The translations under genes and the position numbers were made by a program. Positions 43,957-52,342 of a DNA stretch of 64,000 nucleotides are shown here, piece after piece. The DNA lies in contig NZ_JBEPOH010000001.1 of assembly GCF_040546685.1 (NCBI RefSeq), forward strand, positions 3,224,001-3,288,000. The letters are read 5' to 3'. The DNA is from Variovorax sp. OAS795. GTDB lineage: Bacteria > Pseudomonadota > Gammaproteobacteria > Burkholderiales > Burkholderiaceae_C. The stretch's first letter is position 1. Every line of letters begins with the position of its first letter. The notes under the pieces were generated by a model. It had not been told where the DNA came from. It was given only the letters and a program-made list of their open reading frames with translations, and searched no databases.

Positions 43957-44973
43957 ATGCCCACCAACAAGCAGATCCACCTCGACAACCGCCCCGAGGG
44001 CGAAGCCGTCGCCGGCAACTTCAAGCTCGTGACCGCCGAGACGCCCGCATTGGCCGACAACCAGGTGCTGGTGCGCCACCATTTCATGAGCCTGGACCCC
44101 TACATGCGCGGCCGCATGAACGATTCGAAGAGCTACGCGCAGCCGCAGCCGCTCGGCCAGGTGATGCAGGGCGGCACGGCCGGCGAAGTGGTCGAGAGCA
44201 GGCATCCCCGATTCGCCGCTGGCGACAAGGTGGTGGGCTTCGGCGGCTGGCAGGAATACAGCGTGGTCGACGCCTCGCAGCCCGGTGCGCTGAAGAAAGT
44301 CGACACCACGCACGTGCCGCTGTCGCACTACCTGGGCGCGGTCGGCATGCCGGGCGTCACCGCTTGGTACGGCCTGGTGAAGATCATTGCGCCGAAGGCC
44401 GGCGAGACGATGGTCGTCACGGCCGCCAGCGGCGCCGTGGGCAGCGCCTTCGGCGCGCTGGCCAAGGCACGCGGCTGCCGCGTGGTGGGCATTGCGGGCG
44501 GCCCGGACAAGTGCAAGTACGTGACGGACGAACTCGGCTTCGACGCCTGCATCGACTACCGCCAGCACCCCGACGTGAAGAGCATGAGCGCCGCGCTCAA
44601 GGAGGCCTGCCCGAACGGCATCGACGGCTACTTCGAGAACGTGGGCGGCTACATCTTCGACGCCGTGCTGCTGCGTGCCAACGCCTTCTCACGGGTGGCC
44701 CTGTGCGGAATGATCGCCGGCTACGACGGGCAGCCGCTGGCGCTGGCCAACCCGGCGCTGATCCTCATCAACCGCATGAAGATCGAAGGCTTCATCGTCA
44801 GCGAGCACATGGACGTGTGGCCCGAGGCGCTGGCCGAACTCGGCGCGCTGGTGGGCACCGGCAAGCTCAAGCCGCGAGAATCGGTGGCACAAGGCATCGA
44901 AGCCGCCCCTGAGGCCTTCCTGGGTTTGCTCAAGGGCAAGAATTTCGGCAAGCAACTGGTCAAGCTGGTCTGA
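43957..44973 (+). CDS. NADP-dependent MDR oxidoreductase (leukotriene B4 dehydrogenase/CurA-like)
   Basis: This 338-residue zinc-free medium-chain reductase has the hallmark MSLDPYMRGRMND near residue 46-58 and the Rossmann loop VTAASGAVGSAFGALAKARG (about residues 150-169). It ends with GKNFGKQLVKLV, typical of the group. These enzymes reduce alpha,beta-unsaturated ketones or aldehydes with NADPH. GGAGA precedes the ATG at 43957. It probably belongs with the adjacent acyl-CoA genes. Confidence 0.93.
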   Translation: MPTNKQIHLDNRPEGEAVAGNFKLVTAETPALADNQVLVRHHFMSLDPYMRGRMNDSKSYAQPQPLGQVMQGGTAGEVVESRHPRFAAGDKVVGFGGWQEYSVVDASQPGALKKVDTTHVPLSHYLGAVGMPGVTAWYGLVKIIAPKAGETMVVTAASGAVGSAFGALAKARGCRVVGIAGGPDKCKYVTDELGFDACIDYRQHPDVKSMSAALKEACPNGIDGYFENVGGYIFDAVLLRANAFSRVALCGMIAGYDGQPLALANPALILINRMKIEGFIVSEHMDVWPEALAELGALVGTGKLKPRESVAQGIEAAPEAFLGLLKGKNFGKQLVKLV

Positions 44974-45026
44974 TGAGCTGAACCCGCGGCAGCGTGCACC
45001 GCGGTGCGAAGCACGGAGGTACTCGA

Positions 45027-46667
45027 ATGAATTCGACGCACGAGGTCTTCAACCAGCCTGAACCGCTGGTGGAATACAACCTCTTCGAAACCAACCGGCC
45101 GCTGCGCGACGCGCTGAAGTTCAACGCGCCGAAGCTGCATGTGGCGCAACTGCAGGAGCTCGGGGTCACGCTCGGCTCGGCCGAGATGCAGGCGCATGCG
45201 CGGCTCGCCAACACCCACGCGCCGCAGCTGCGCACGCACGACCGCTTCGGCCGGCGCATCGACGAGGTGGAGTTTCATCCGAGCTACCACCTGCTCATGG
45301 CCGCTGCGGTCGGGGCGGGGCTGCATGGCACGCCGTGGACCGGCATTTCGGAATCCCCGCATGTGCAGCGCGCCGCCGGCTTCATGCTCTTCACCGAGCT
45401 GGAGCCGTCGATCCTTTGCCCCATCTCGATGACCTACGCGGCCACGCCCGCGCTGCGCGGCAATGCCGCCGTCTACGCCGACTGGGGCCCCAAGCTCGCG
45501 AGCCTCTGGTACGACCCGGCGCTGGCCCCCGCCAGGGACAAGCCCGGTGTGACGATGGGCATGGGCATGACCGAGAAGCAGGGCGGCTCCGACGTGCGGG
45601 CCAACACCACGCAGGCCGTGCGCAACGGCAGCGACGACTGGGGCGAGCGCTATGCCATCACGGGCCACAAGTGGTTCTTCTCGGCGCCGATGTGCGATGC
45701 CTTCCTGGTGCTGGCCCAGGCGCCGGCCGGGTTGAGCTGCTTCTTCCTGCCCCGCGTGCTGCCGGACGGCAGCCGCAACACCATTCACATCCAGCGCCTG
45801 AAGGAGAAGCTCGGCAACAAGGCCAACGCGAGTTCCGAGGTCGAGTTCCATGGCGCCAGCGCATGGCTTGTGGGTGAAGAGGGCCGCGGCATTCCGCAGA
45901 TCCTCGAAATGGGCACCATGACCCGGCTCGACTGCGCGCTGGGCACCAGCGGGCTGATGCGGCAGGCCCTGAGCATCGCGCTCAATCACGCGAGCCAGCG
46001 CAGCGCCTTCGGCAAGCCGCTGATCGATCAGCCGCTCATGAAGAACGTGCTTGCCGACCTCGCGCTCGAAAGCGAAGCCGCCACGGCACTGGCCATCCGG
46101 CTCGCGCGCGCCTTCGACCGCCCGGACGATGCGCACGAGCGGCTCATGGCCCGGCTGCTCACGCCCGTCGCCAAGTTCTGGATCTGCAAGCGCGGCAGCC
46201 ACTTTGCGCAGGAAGCCATGGAATGCCTCGGTGGCAACGGCTACGTGGAAGAGGGCGGCGAAGGCATCATGGCGCGCATCTACCGGGAGATGCCGCTCAA
46301 CTCGATCTGGGAAGGCGCCGGCAACATCATGGCGCTCGACCTGCTGCGCGGCCTGCGCAAGGGCGATGCGGTGGCCGCGCTCGGCGCGGAACTGGCACCG
46401 GCGCGCGGCCACCACGCGGCGCTCGACCGGCTGGCCGATGCGCTTCCGGCGCGCATCGAGGCCATGGCTTCCGAAGCCGAGGCGCGCCGCCTCGCGCAGG
46501 ACGTGGCGCTCGCGGTGCAGGCTTCGCTGCTCGCGCAGACTGCGCCGCCGGCCGTGGCCGACGCCTTCTGCGCATCGCGCCTGGGCGGCGACTGGGGCAA
46601 CGCCTTCGGGACGCTCGGCGCCGGCACGCATTTCGATTCGATCATCGAGCGCGCGCAGCCGCTCTGA
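45027..46667 (+). CDS. Acyl-CoA dehydrogenase family protein, AidB type
   Basis: I start this at the ATG at 45027, preceded by GGAGG at 45015-45019. An upstream in-frame ATG at 44994 has no such site. The 546-residue protein matches AidB in length and in motifs: GMGMTEKQGGSDVRANTT, ITGHKWFFSAPMCDAFLVLA and EGAGNIMALDLLR. E. coli AidB is an FAD protein of the alkylation response with weak isovaleryl-CoA activity and binds DNA. Here the neighbours are catabolic, so an acyl-CoA dehydrogenase role is as likely as a repair role. Confidence 0.92.
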   Translation: MNSTHEVFNQPEPLVEYNLFETNRPLRDALKFNAPKLHVAQLQELGVTLGSAEMQAHARLANTHAPQLRTHDRFGRRIDEVEFHPSYHLLMAAAVGAGLHGTPWTGISESPHVQRAAGFMLFTELEPSILCPISMTYAATPALRGNAAVYADWGPKLASLWYDPALAPARDKPGVTMGMGMTEKQGGSDVRANTTQAVRNGSDDWGERYAITGHKWFFSAPMCDAFLVLAQAPAGLSCFFLPRVLPDGSRNTIHIQRLKEKLGNKANASSEVEFHGASAWLVGEEGRGIPQILEMGTMTRLDCALGTSGLMRQALSIALNHASQRSAFGKPLIDQPLMKNVLADLALESEAATALAIRLARAFDRPDDAHERLMARLLTPVAKFWICKRGSHFAQEAMECLGGNGYVEEGGEGIMARIYREMPLNSIWEGAGNIMALDLLRGLRKGDAVAALGAELAPARGHHAALDRLADALPARIEAMASEAEARRLAQDVALAVQASLLAQTAPPAVADAFCASRLGGDWGNAFGTLGAGTHFDSIIERAQPL

Positions 46668-46702
46668 ACACAACGATTTCAAGCACCCAAGGGAACAAGC
46701 AC

Positions 46703-47641
46703 ATGGCCGACCTCATCCTGCATCACTACAACACCTCGCCGTTCTCGGAAAAAGTGCGCCTCATCCTCGGCGCCAAGAAGCTGCCCTGGAAGTCGGTCCT
46801 CATTCCACCCATCATGCCCAAGCCAGAGGTGGAGGTGCTCACCGGCGGCTACCGCAAGACGCCGTTCCTGCAGATCGGTGCCGACATGTATTGCGACAGC
46901 GCGCTCATCGCCGACGTGCTCGAGCATCTGCAACCCGAAGCCACGCTATACCCGGAGCCCGAGAAGGGCATGTCGCGCATCCTTGCGCAGTGGGCCGACA
47001 CCACGCTGTTCTGGGCCGCCATGGCCTGGAACCTGCAGCCCCGGGGCGCGGCCGAGGTGTTTGCCAATGCGCCGCCGGAGGCCGCCAAGGCCTTCGGCGA
47101 AGACCGCGGCAAGATGAGCGCCGGCAACATGACCCGGCTGCGCCCGGCCGATGCCACCAGCGCCTACAAGTCGTACCTGCGCCGGCTGTCCGACATGCTC
47201 GACGACAAGCCCTACCTCCTGGGCGAAGCGCCGTGCATCGCCGACTTCTCGGCCTACCACCCGCTCTGGTACACACGACGCATCGACTCGGTGCGCGGCA
47301 TCCTCGACCTCACGCCCGCGGTCGTCGACTGGATGGACCGCATGGCCGCCATCGGCCACGGCGCGATCGAGAAATTCGGCTCCGAAGCAGCCATCGCAAT
47401 CGCCAAGGCTGCGACGCCGCACACGCTGCTCACCGACAGCACTTTCCAGGACGACCACGGCATTCCGCTCGGGAGTGCCGTCACGGTGCGCGCCGAAAGC
47501 TTCGGCCTCGAGGAGACCCCCGGCACCCTGGTGGCCGCCACGCGCACGCACTACACGCTGGAGCGCAGCAACGAGCGCATCGGCACGGTGCACGTGCACT
47601 TTCCGCGCATCGGCTACGTGCTCAGGAAAGCGGAGGCCTGA
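46703..47641 (+). CDS. Glutathione S-transferase family protein with C-terminal extension
   Basis: This 312-residue protein has an N-terminal thioredoxin-like GST domain (residues 1-80, SPFSEKVRLILGAKKLPW with Ser as the probable catalytic residue, then KTPFLQIG) and a helical C-terminal domain to about residue 235. After this is an extra 75-residue beta-rich segment (TVRAESFGLEETPGTLVAAT, then TVHVHFPRIGYVLRK) that ordinary GSTs of about 210 residues lack. It may add a small binding domain. Role is unknown. It is in line with the AidB-type gene, 35 bases downstream. Confidence 0.88.
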   Translation: MADLILHHYNTSPFSEKVRLILGAKKLPWKSVLIPPIMPKPEVEVLTGGYRKTPFLQIGADMYCDSALIADVLEHLQPEATLYPEPEKGMSRILAQWADTTLFWAAMAWNLQPRGAAEVFANAPPEAAKAFGEDRGKMSAGNMTRLRPADATSAYKSYLRRLSDMLDDKPYLLGEAPCIADFSAYHPLWYTRRIDSVRGILDLTPAVVDWMDRMAAIGHGAIEKFGSEAAIAIAKAATPHTLLTDSTFQDDHGIPLGSAVTVRAESFGLEETPGTLVAATRTHYTLERSNERIGTVHVHFPRIGYVLRKAEA

Positions 47642-47756
47642 CGCCTTCCGCGGCCGTGCAGGCGGGAACCTTCGTGACTGCGCCGGCGCGCGTTTGGGTT
47701 TTCAATAGCGGCTCCAACGTCAGAGACAGACATTCAACGCAGAAGGACACCGGCAA

Positions 47757-48662
47757 ATGATTCAGGACTTCAAGGGCAAGACGGCCGTACTCACCGGCGC
47801 GGGTTCGGGCTTCGGCCTGGAGTGCGCGCGCATTGGCGCGGCACGTGGCATGAACCTCGTGCTCGTCGACGTGCAGCAGGACGCGCTCGACAAGGCCCGG
47901 GCCGAGATGGAAGCCACCGGCGCGCAGGTGCTGGCGCGCAAGGTCGACGTGTCGGATGCCGCGCAGATGGAGGCCCTGGCCCTTGCCGTGAAGGAGCGCT
48001 TCGGGGCGCCGCATTTCGTGTTCAACAACGCCGGCGTGGGCGCTGGCGGCCTGGTGTGGGAGAACACCGTGGCCGACTGGGAATGGGTGCTCGGCGTCGA
48101 CCTGTGGGGCGTGATCCACGGCGTGCGCCTGTTCACGCCCATGATGCTCGAAGCCGCCGCCAAGGACCCGGCCTACCGCGGCCACATCACCAACACAGCA
48201 AGCATGGCCGGGCTGCTCACGCCGCCCAACATGGGCATCTACAACGCAGCCAAGGCCGCGGTGGTGAGCCTGACCGAAACGCTGTACCAGGACCTGACCC
48301 TCGTCACCGACCAGATCGGCGCGAGCCTCCTGTGCCCGTACTTCGTGCCGACCGGCATCACCAGCAGCGAGCGCAACCGTCCGAACGCACCGAAGGAAAC
48401 CGAGCTCACCAAGAGCCAGCTCATCGGCCAGGCGATGAGCAACAAGGCCGTGAGCAGCGGCAAGATCACCGCCGCCGAAGTGTCGGCCAAGGTGTTCGAT
48501 GCGATCAGCGAGAACCAGTTCTACGTGTTCAGCCATCCGAAGGCCCTCGGCAATGTGCGCAGCCGCATGGAGAACATCGTGGCGGGCTCGAATCCGGCCG
48601 ATCCGTTCCTGGAGCGGCCCGAGATCGGGCAGAAGCTGCGGGAACAATTGCGCGCGGCCTGA
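47757..48662 (+). CDS. SDR family NAD(P)-dependent oxidoreductase
   Basis: This 301-residue short-chain dehydrogenase has TGAGSGFG (residues 13-20), NNAG (90-93), Ser149, Tyr162 and Lys166. It has a longer C-terminus than the classical 250-residue form, with a region (SSERNRPNAPKETELTKSQL) common in the subfamily that acts on bulky alcohols. It is the last gene of the long plus-strand catabolic run. A repeat element begins about 40 bases after the stop. Confidence 0.92.
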   Translation: MIQDFKGKTAVLTGAGSGFGLECARIGAARGMNLVLVDVQQDALDKARAEMEATGAQVLARKVDVSDAAQMEALALAVKERFGAPHFVFNNAGVGAGGLVWENTVADWEWVLGVDLWGVIHGVRLFTPMMLEAAAKDPAYRGHITNTASMAGLLTPPNMGIYNAAKAAVVSLTETLYQDLTLVTDQIGASLLCPYFVPTGITSSERNRPNAPKETELTKSQLIGQAMSNKAVSSGKITAAEVSAKVFDAISENQFYVFSHPKALGNVRSRMENIVAGSNPADPFLERPEIGQKLREQLRAA

Positions 48663-48702
48663 ACCTCGCGCTGGGTCTTGTTCGAGGCGCGCCTGTTCGG
48701 GG

Positions 48703-48797
48703 CGCGTGCACAGGCCACCGGGTACTCCCCTCCGCGAATGTCCCCCGCCTTCGGCTCCTCCTTTATTTCGCTGCGGGGAGCACCCGGCGCCCTGCGC
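48703..48797. repeat. Family C palindromic repeat, copy 1, overlapping a lysR 3' end
   Basis: Arms CCGGGTACTCCCC (48718-48730) and GGGGAGCACCCGG (48775-48787) pair with one mismatch. The loop holds the conserved cores TCCGCGAATGTCCCCCG and CTCCTTTATTTCGCTGCG. The left flank GGGCGCGTGCACAGG is also found at 56417-56431. The minus-strand lysR gene stops inside it. Confidence 0.8.
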
Positions 48798-49767
48798 CCA
48801 CTGGGCGCTGTCGTGGTGCTGCGTCGTCAACGAGCGCTCCGGGAATGCCTGGTCGCTGCGAGGCGATCCAGTCCCACACGATACGGATTGCAGCTTCGTC
48901 TTCCCGCCCGCTCGCCACTGCGAGAAAGTAGCTGCCCGTATCGAGCGCGGGCCCGAAGGGCTGCACCAACGCACCGCTTCGCAGTTCTTCGGCCGCGAGC
49001 GTGAGGCTCAGCAGCGCCACGCCGTGGCCCGCGAGCGCGGCGAGGATGGCGTGGGTTTCGTCCGAGAACGACAGGCCCGCGGCCTTCATCGACCGGCCGC
49101 GCGGCGCGGCGATGCCGGCTTCGCGGAACCATCGCGACCAGGTTGCGGGCGCAGCTGCGCCGGGCTGCCAATCGGCATGGATCAGCTGGTGCTTCGGCAA
49201 ATCGCTCACGCGCTTCAGGCCCAGCATCGGGCTGCACAGCGGCGCATAGCGTTCGGGCATCAGTTCGCGCACCACGAGGCCCGGCCAGTTGCCGCTGCCG
49301 GAGCGCACCGCGATGTCGGCATCTCCGCGTGCCAGGTCGACCAGGGTGTCGCTGGCATGCAGCCGCAGTTCGATGCCGGGGCAAGCTTTGCGGAAAGCCG
49401 CCATGCGCGGCAGCACCCAGCGCGCCGCAAAGGCGGTGTTGGTGGTGAGCGTGACGGCTTGGGAGGCGGAAGGTTGGCGCAGCCTCTCGACCGCGGCCTC
49501 CAGCGCATCGAATCCGGCCCGCAGATCGTCGAACAGCCGCTCGCCCGCGGGCGTCAAGGCAAGCTGCCGCGTGAGCCGGCGGAACAGCGGCCGGCCCAGC
49601 GTGTCTTCCAGCGCGCGCACCTGGTGGCTGATGGCCGATGGCGTGACCGACAGTTCGAGCGCCGCGCGCTGGAAGCTCAGGTGCGCAGCCGCCGCTTCGA
49701 AGGCGTGCAGCGAGCGCAGGGGCGGCAGGCGCCTGGGGCGGCGGATGGGTGAGGTGGTTTCATTCAT
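48763..49767 (-). CDS. LysR-family regulator (GcvA-like), divergent from azoreductase
   Basis: This 334-residue regulator starts at the ATG at 49765-49767 (MNETTSPIRRP). The frame is open to an ATG at 49809. The N-terminal winged helix-turn-helix is at about residues 17-75 (LSFQRAALELSVTPSAISHQ), followed by a LysR substrate domain. The pattern LPPLRSLHAFEAAAAHLSF is typical of the GcvA group. It faces the azoreductase gene across about 110 bases and probably controls it. The last few residues (VLPAAK) and the stop are supplied by a dispersed repeat, so the C-terminus may differ from that in relatives. Confidence 0.92.
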   Translation of the reverse strand: MNETTSPIRRPRRLPPLRSLHAFEAAAAHLSFQRAALELSVTPSAISHQVRALEDTLGRPLFRRLTRQLALTPAGERLFDDLRAGFDALEAAVERLRQPSASQAVTLTTNTAFAARWVLPRMAAFRKACPGIELRLHASDTLVDLARGDADIAVRSGSGNWPGLVVRELMPERYAPLCSPMLGLKRVSDLPKHQLIHADWQPGAAAPATWSRWFREAGIAAPRGRSMKAAGLSFSDETHAILAALAGHGVALLSLTLAAEELRSGALVQPFGPALDTGSYFLAVASGREDEAAIRIVWDWIASQRPGIPGALVDDAAPRQRPVGAGRRVLPAAK

Positions 49768-49876
49768 CGATGGAGAAATGATCGTTTGTCGCAGGCTCAT
49801 TGCATCCATAGATTGGAGCCTGTGCAGTCATTCTGACTGCGCCAGACGAAACAGCTCAATTCACCCATCGAAGACC

Positions 49877-50578
49877 ATGAACCTTCTCCATATCGACACC
49901 AGCGGCCGCCCCGGGCTTTCGGGCATCGACCCCCACGGCTCGCACACGCGCCGGCTCTCCGCGCGCTTCATCGCGCGCTGGCGGCAGGCTCGGCCCAACG
50001 ACCGCATCGACTACCTCGACGTGGGACAGCACCCGCCCGCGCACGTCGATGGCCGCTGGATCCATGCCGCATTCACCGCGCCCGCCGAGCGCGAGCCCTG
50101 GATGGCCGAAGTGCTGGCCGAGAGCGACCGGCTGGTCGACCAGTTGGTCGCCGCCGACCTGATCGTCGTCGGCCTGCCGATGTACAACTTCAGCGTGCCC
50201 TCCCAGTTCAAGGCCTGGATCGACAACATCGTGCGCGTGGGCCGCACCTTCGGCTTCGATCGTGCGCGTGGCGCAGTCCCGTACTGGCCGATGCTCGCCG
50301 ATGCCGGCAAGCGCATGGTGCTGCTCGGCGCACGCGGCGACCACGGCTACGACCCCGGCGGACGCATCGCACACCTCAACCACACCGAAAGCAGCGTGCG
50401 CTCGGTGTTCGGCTACATCGGCGTTACCGACGTCCACGAAGCGGCGGTGGAGTTCGACGAATTTGGTGGCGAGCAGCTCGCGCAGTCGCTGCGGGAGGCG
50501 GAGCGGAAGGTCGACCGGCTGGTCGACCAGCTCAGCGGCACGCTTGCGAACGAGCGCGCCGAGGCGATTTCATCGTAG
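49877..50578 (+). CDS. azoR: FMN-dependent NADH-azoreductase/quinone reductase (AzoR-like)
   Basis: This 233-residue flavodoxin-fold enzyme starts at ATG 49877. It has the N-terminal MNLLHIDTSGRPG, LIVVGLPMYNFSVPSQFKAW as the flavin-binding loop and MVLLGARGDHGYDPGG, all AzoR features. Family members reduce quinones and azo dyes in two-electron steps using NADH, and are often induced by thiol-reactive quinones. A LysR gene is divergently placed and is the likely regulator. The protein is longer than E. coli AzoR (201 residues) by a C-terminal helix. Confidence 0.92.
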   Translation: MNLLHIDTSGRPGLSGIDPHGSHTRRLSARFIARWRQARPNDRIDYLDVGQHPPAHVDGRWIHAAFTAPAEREPWMAEVLAESDRLVDQLVAADLIVVGLPMYNFSVPSQFKAWIDNIVRVGRTFGFDRARGAVPYWPMLADAGKRMVLLGARGDHGYDPGGRIAHLNHTESSVRSVFGYIGVTDVHEAAVEFDEFGGEQLAQSLREAERKVDRLVDQLSGTLANERAEAISS

Positions 50579-50749
50579 GTGTCGCAGCTGAGATGGACAT
50601 TTGGCACGGCCGCCTTGGCTTTATTGTGCGGTGCGACTCGGTGTCCAAGTTGACGGGATACATTCGGCCCAATACCGGTTTTCACCCGGAAGCCTTGGTG
50701 ATCCGGCGATTACGTCCCCTCATCACGTCGTCTTCCTCTCTCGTCAGAC

Positions 50750-51562
50750 ATGGCCAACCGTTCTTACCTCTACAGCCTCAGCAATCGGCCCAGTTCGTTC
50801 GCGGATCGTCCGGAGACGATTTCTGGCCTGTCCGAATGGGCGTACGACGTACCGTTCATGTACCGCGCGCTCATGTCCGGCGATCCGCAGTTGTGCGGCT
50901 CGCTGGTGGCGGACGGCTTGAGCGGTGACGAACCCGGGCACCCGACTGTGATCCGTGCGGTCAGCAGCCGCTTCGATCTTGGCTTTGACCGCGTGCAGCG
51001 CTTCACCCGGATCGTGCGGGCTTCGCTGGCAGAGTACGTGCCATCGGCCGAGCCGCAAGCCGCTGTCGCAATGCGACCGACATCCTTGCTCGGGCGTCTC
51101 AAGGGGTTTGTTTTTCCGGGGAGCGAGGCTGCGCCCGCCGCGTCGAAGGCGGCGCCTGCCGCCGCGACGCAAATGCCCATCTGGCTGGACGAAACGCTCG
51201 CCTTCCTTGAGGCTCATCGCGACCAGTACTTGCTCTTGGAGACGATCGAGCTCGACATCATGTCTTACGACGAAGAGGCGGCGCTGCTGTCCTGCGTCGA
51301 ACAGGAGATCGCGCGATGCCTTCATGTGGGTGCCGCGATCGACGCGTTGCCAAACGACATTGCCGAAGCGGTCTTGCAACTGAAACGGGCCATCGCGCAG
51401 AAGTGCGAGGCCCCATTCGACGCCTTTTTCGGGCTTCGCCTGGATGACGATTGCGACAGCACTCGGACTGGTGCGACGGAACACCCGCTCGGCTTGCAGT
51501 GGTTCGAGGTGCTGTATTTCAAACTGCTCAACCGTGCCGAATACGAGGCGCGACAAGACTAG
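50750..51562 (+). CDS. Uncharacterised protein in accessory patch
   Basis: This 270-residue protein has no signal peptide or membrane helix. Its N-terminus MANRSYLYSLSNRP leads into FADRPETISGLSEWAYDVPF, which looks like a conserved globular domain I cannot name. An Ala/Pro-rich linker at about residues 115-145 separates it from a helical C-terminal half (WLDETLAFLEAHRDQYLLLE and EVLYFKLLNRAEYE). The ATG at 50750 has no strong ribosome site. The stop TAG at 51560-51562 lies inside a perfect 16-bp hairpin. Next to it is a decayed beta-helix-like gene, so the pair may be the remains of a transferred island. No function is proposed. Confidence 0.7.
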   Translation: MANRSYLYSLSNRPSSFADRPETISGLSEWAYDVPFMYRALMSGDPQLCGSLVADGLSGDEPGHPTVIRAVSSRFDLGFDRVQRFTRIVRASLAEYVPSAEPQAAVAMRPTSLLGRLKGFVFPGSEAAPAASKAAPAAATQMPIWLDETLAFLEAHRDQYLLLETIELDIMSYDEEAALLSCVEQEIARCLHVGAAIDALPNDIAEAVLQLKRAIAQKCEAPFDAFFGLRLDDDCDSTRTGATEHPLGLQWFEVLYFKLLNRAEYEARQD

Positions 51563-51594
51563 CGTCCCAGCTCATTCGGCTGGGACGCTAGTCT
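51556..51594 (+). terminator. Perfect 16-bp hairpin across a stop codon
   Basis: AGACTAGCGTCCCAGC (51556-51571) and GCTGGGACGCTAGTCT (51579-51594) match with no mismatch around a 7-base loop. The left arm contains the stop codon of the 50750-51562 gene. There is no T-run, so it may be a Rho-type end, an mRNA stabiliser, or a recombination mark. Confidence 0.6.
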
Positions 51595-51789
51595 GGACAG
51601 CGATGGGCGCGCGCGCGGCGAATTTTGCCGCGCCGAGTCCAGCCATCCAGCAGCACGAGCAGCAGCCGCTTGACATCGGCGAGATGGGCGACAAGGGCTG
51701 CAGCGCGATTTAGTTCACTGGTTGAGTGGCGTCGTTTGGATCTCCGCGCTGGCTTTCAAAACAATTGTCAAAGCACTTGCTTGCGTTGA

Positions 51790-52293
51790 TCGTCTCGGCT
51801 TCAATCGCGGGTCGTCGTCCATCAGCGCATCGCGGGGATCATCGCCTTGGGAAATCTCAGGATCGATGGCTCGATCGTCGATTTCGAAAGCGATACGCTG
51901 AGCTCCTTCGTGTTCGTCAAAGGGAACCTTTCCGTGGTCAGCCTCGTGGGTGGATGTGCAGAAATCGTGGTGGAGGGAGATGTGCACGCAACCGAAGTCA
52001 TCATGGGATACGGTGGTCACGGCCGACTGGCGATCGGCGGTGATGTTCATGCGAGACTTGTCGTGGTGGACAACCACTCAACGGAAATAGCTGGAACCGT
52101 TAGTGCGGCGACTTTCGGCTACGGAAACGCATTGCCCCACTAGGACTATTCCGATTGGCAAGAGGTCCTGAGCGAACATGCCGTTGTCGCCCTCCTTGAA
52201 GGGGACGGGTCTTGGAAGTATGGCAATGGGTCCGAGTTCGTTGCGCATCTACTTCAGGGGCATGACGTTCTCAAACCGCATATTGGGCGGTAG
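51790..52293 (+). pseudogene. Decayed beta-helix-like gene (frameshift and in-frame stop)
   Basis: One frame from about 51790 reads IIALGNLRIDGSIVDFESD and continues through short alternating repeats (SFVFVKGNLSVVSLVGGC, EIVVEGDVHATEVIMGYGG, RLAIGGDVHARLVVVDNHS). This pattern suits a right-handed beta-helix. It meets TAG at 52141-52143, yet the same frame goes on for another 49 sensible codons (DYSDWQEVLSEHAVV to QGHDVLKPHIGR) to a second TAG at 52291-52293. The upstream part appears in another frame (FNRGSSSISASRG, 51800-51838). I infer a gene broken by a frameshift and a nonsense mutation. Family is not certain. Confidence 0.65.
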
Positions 52294-52342
52294 GAGCCTA
52301 GGTCAGCGCTCGGCATGACCCGTCGACTCCTTCCCGCCTTCG

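Noticed and set aside
51594..51715. Possible coding remnant between the hairpin and the decayed gene
   Set aside because: Short open frames exist on both strands but composition is ambiguous and no conserved motif is visible.
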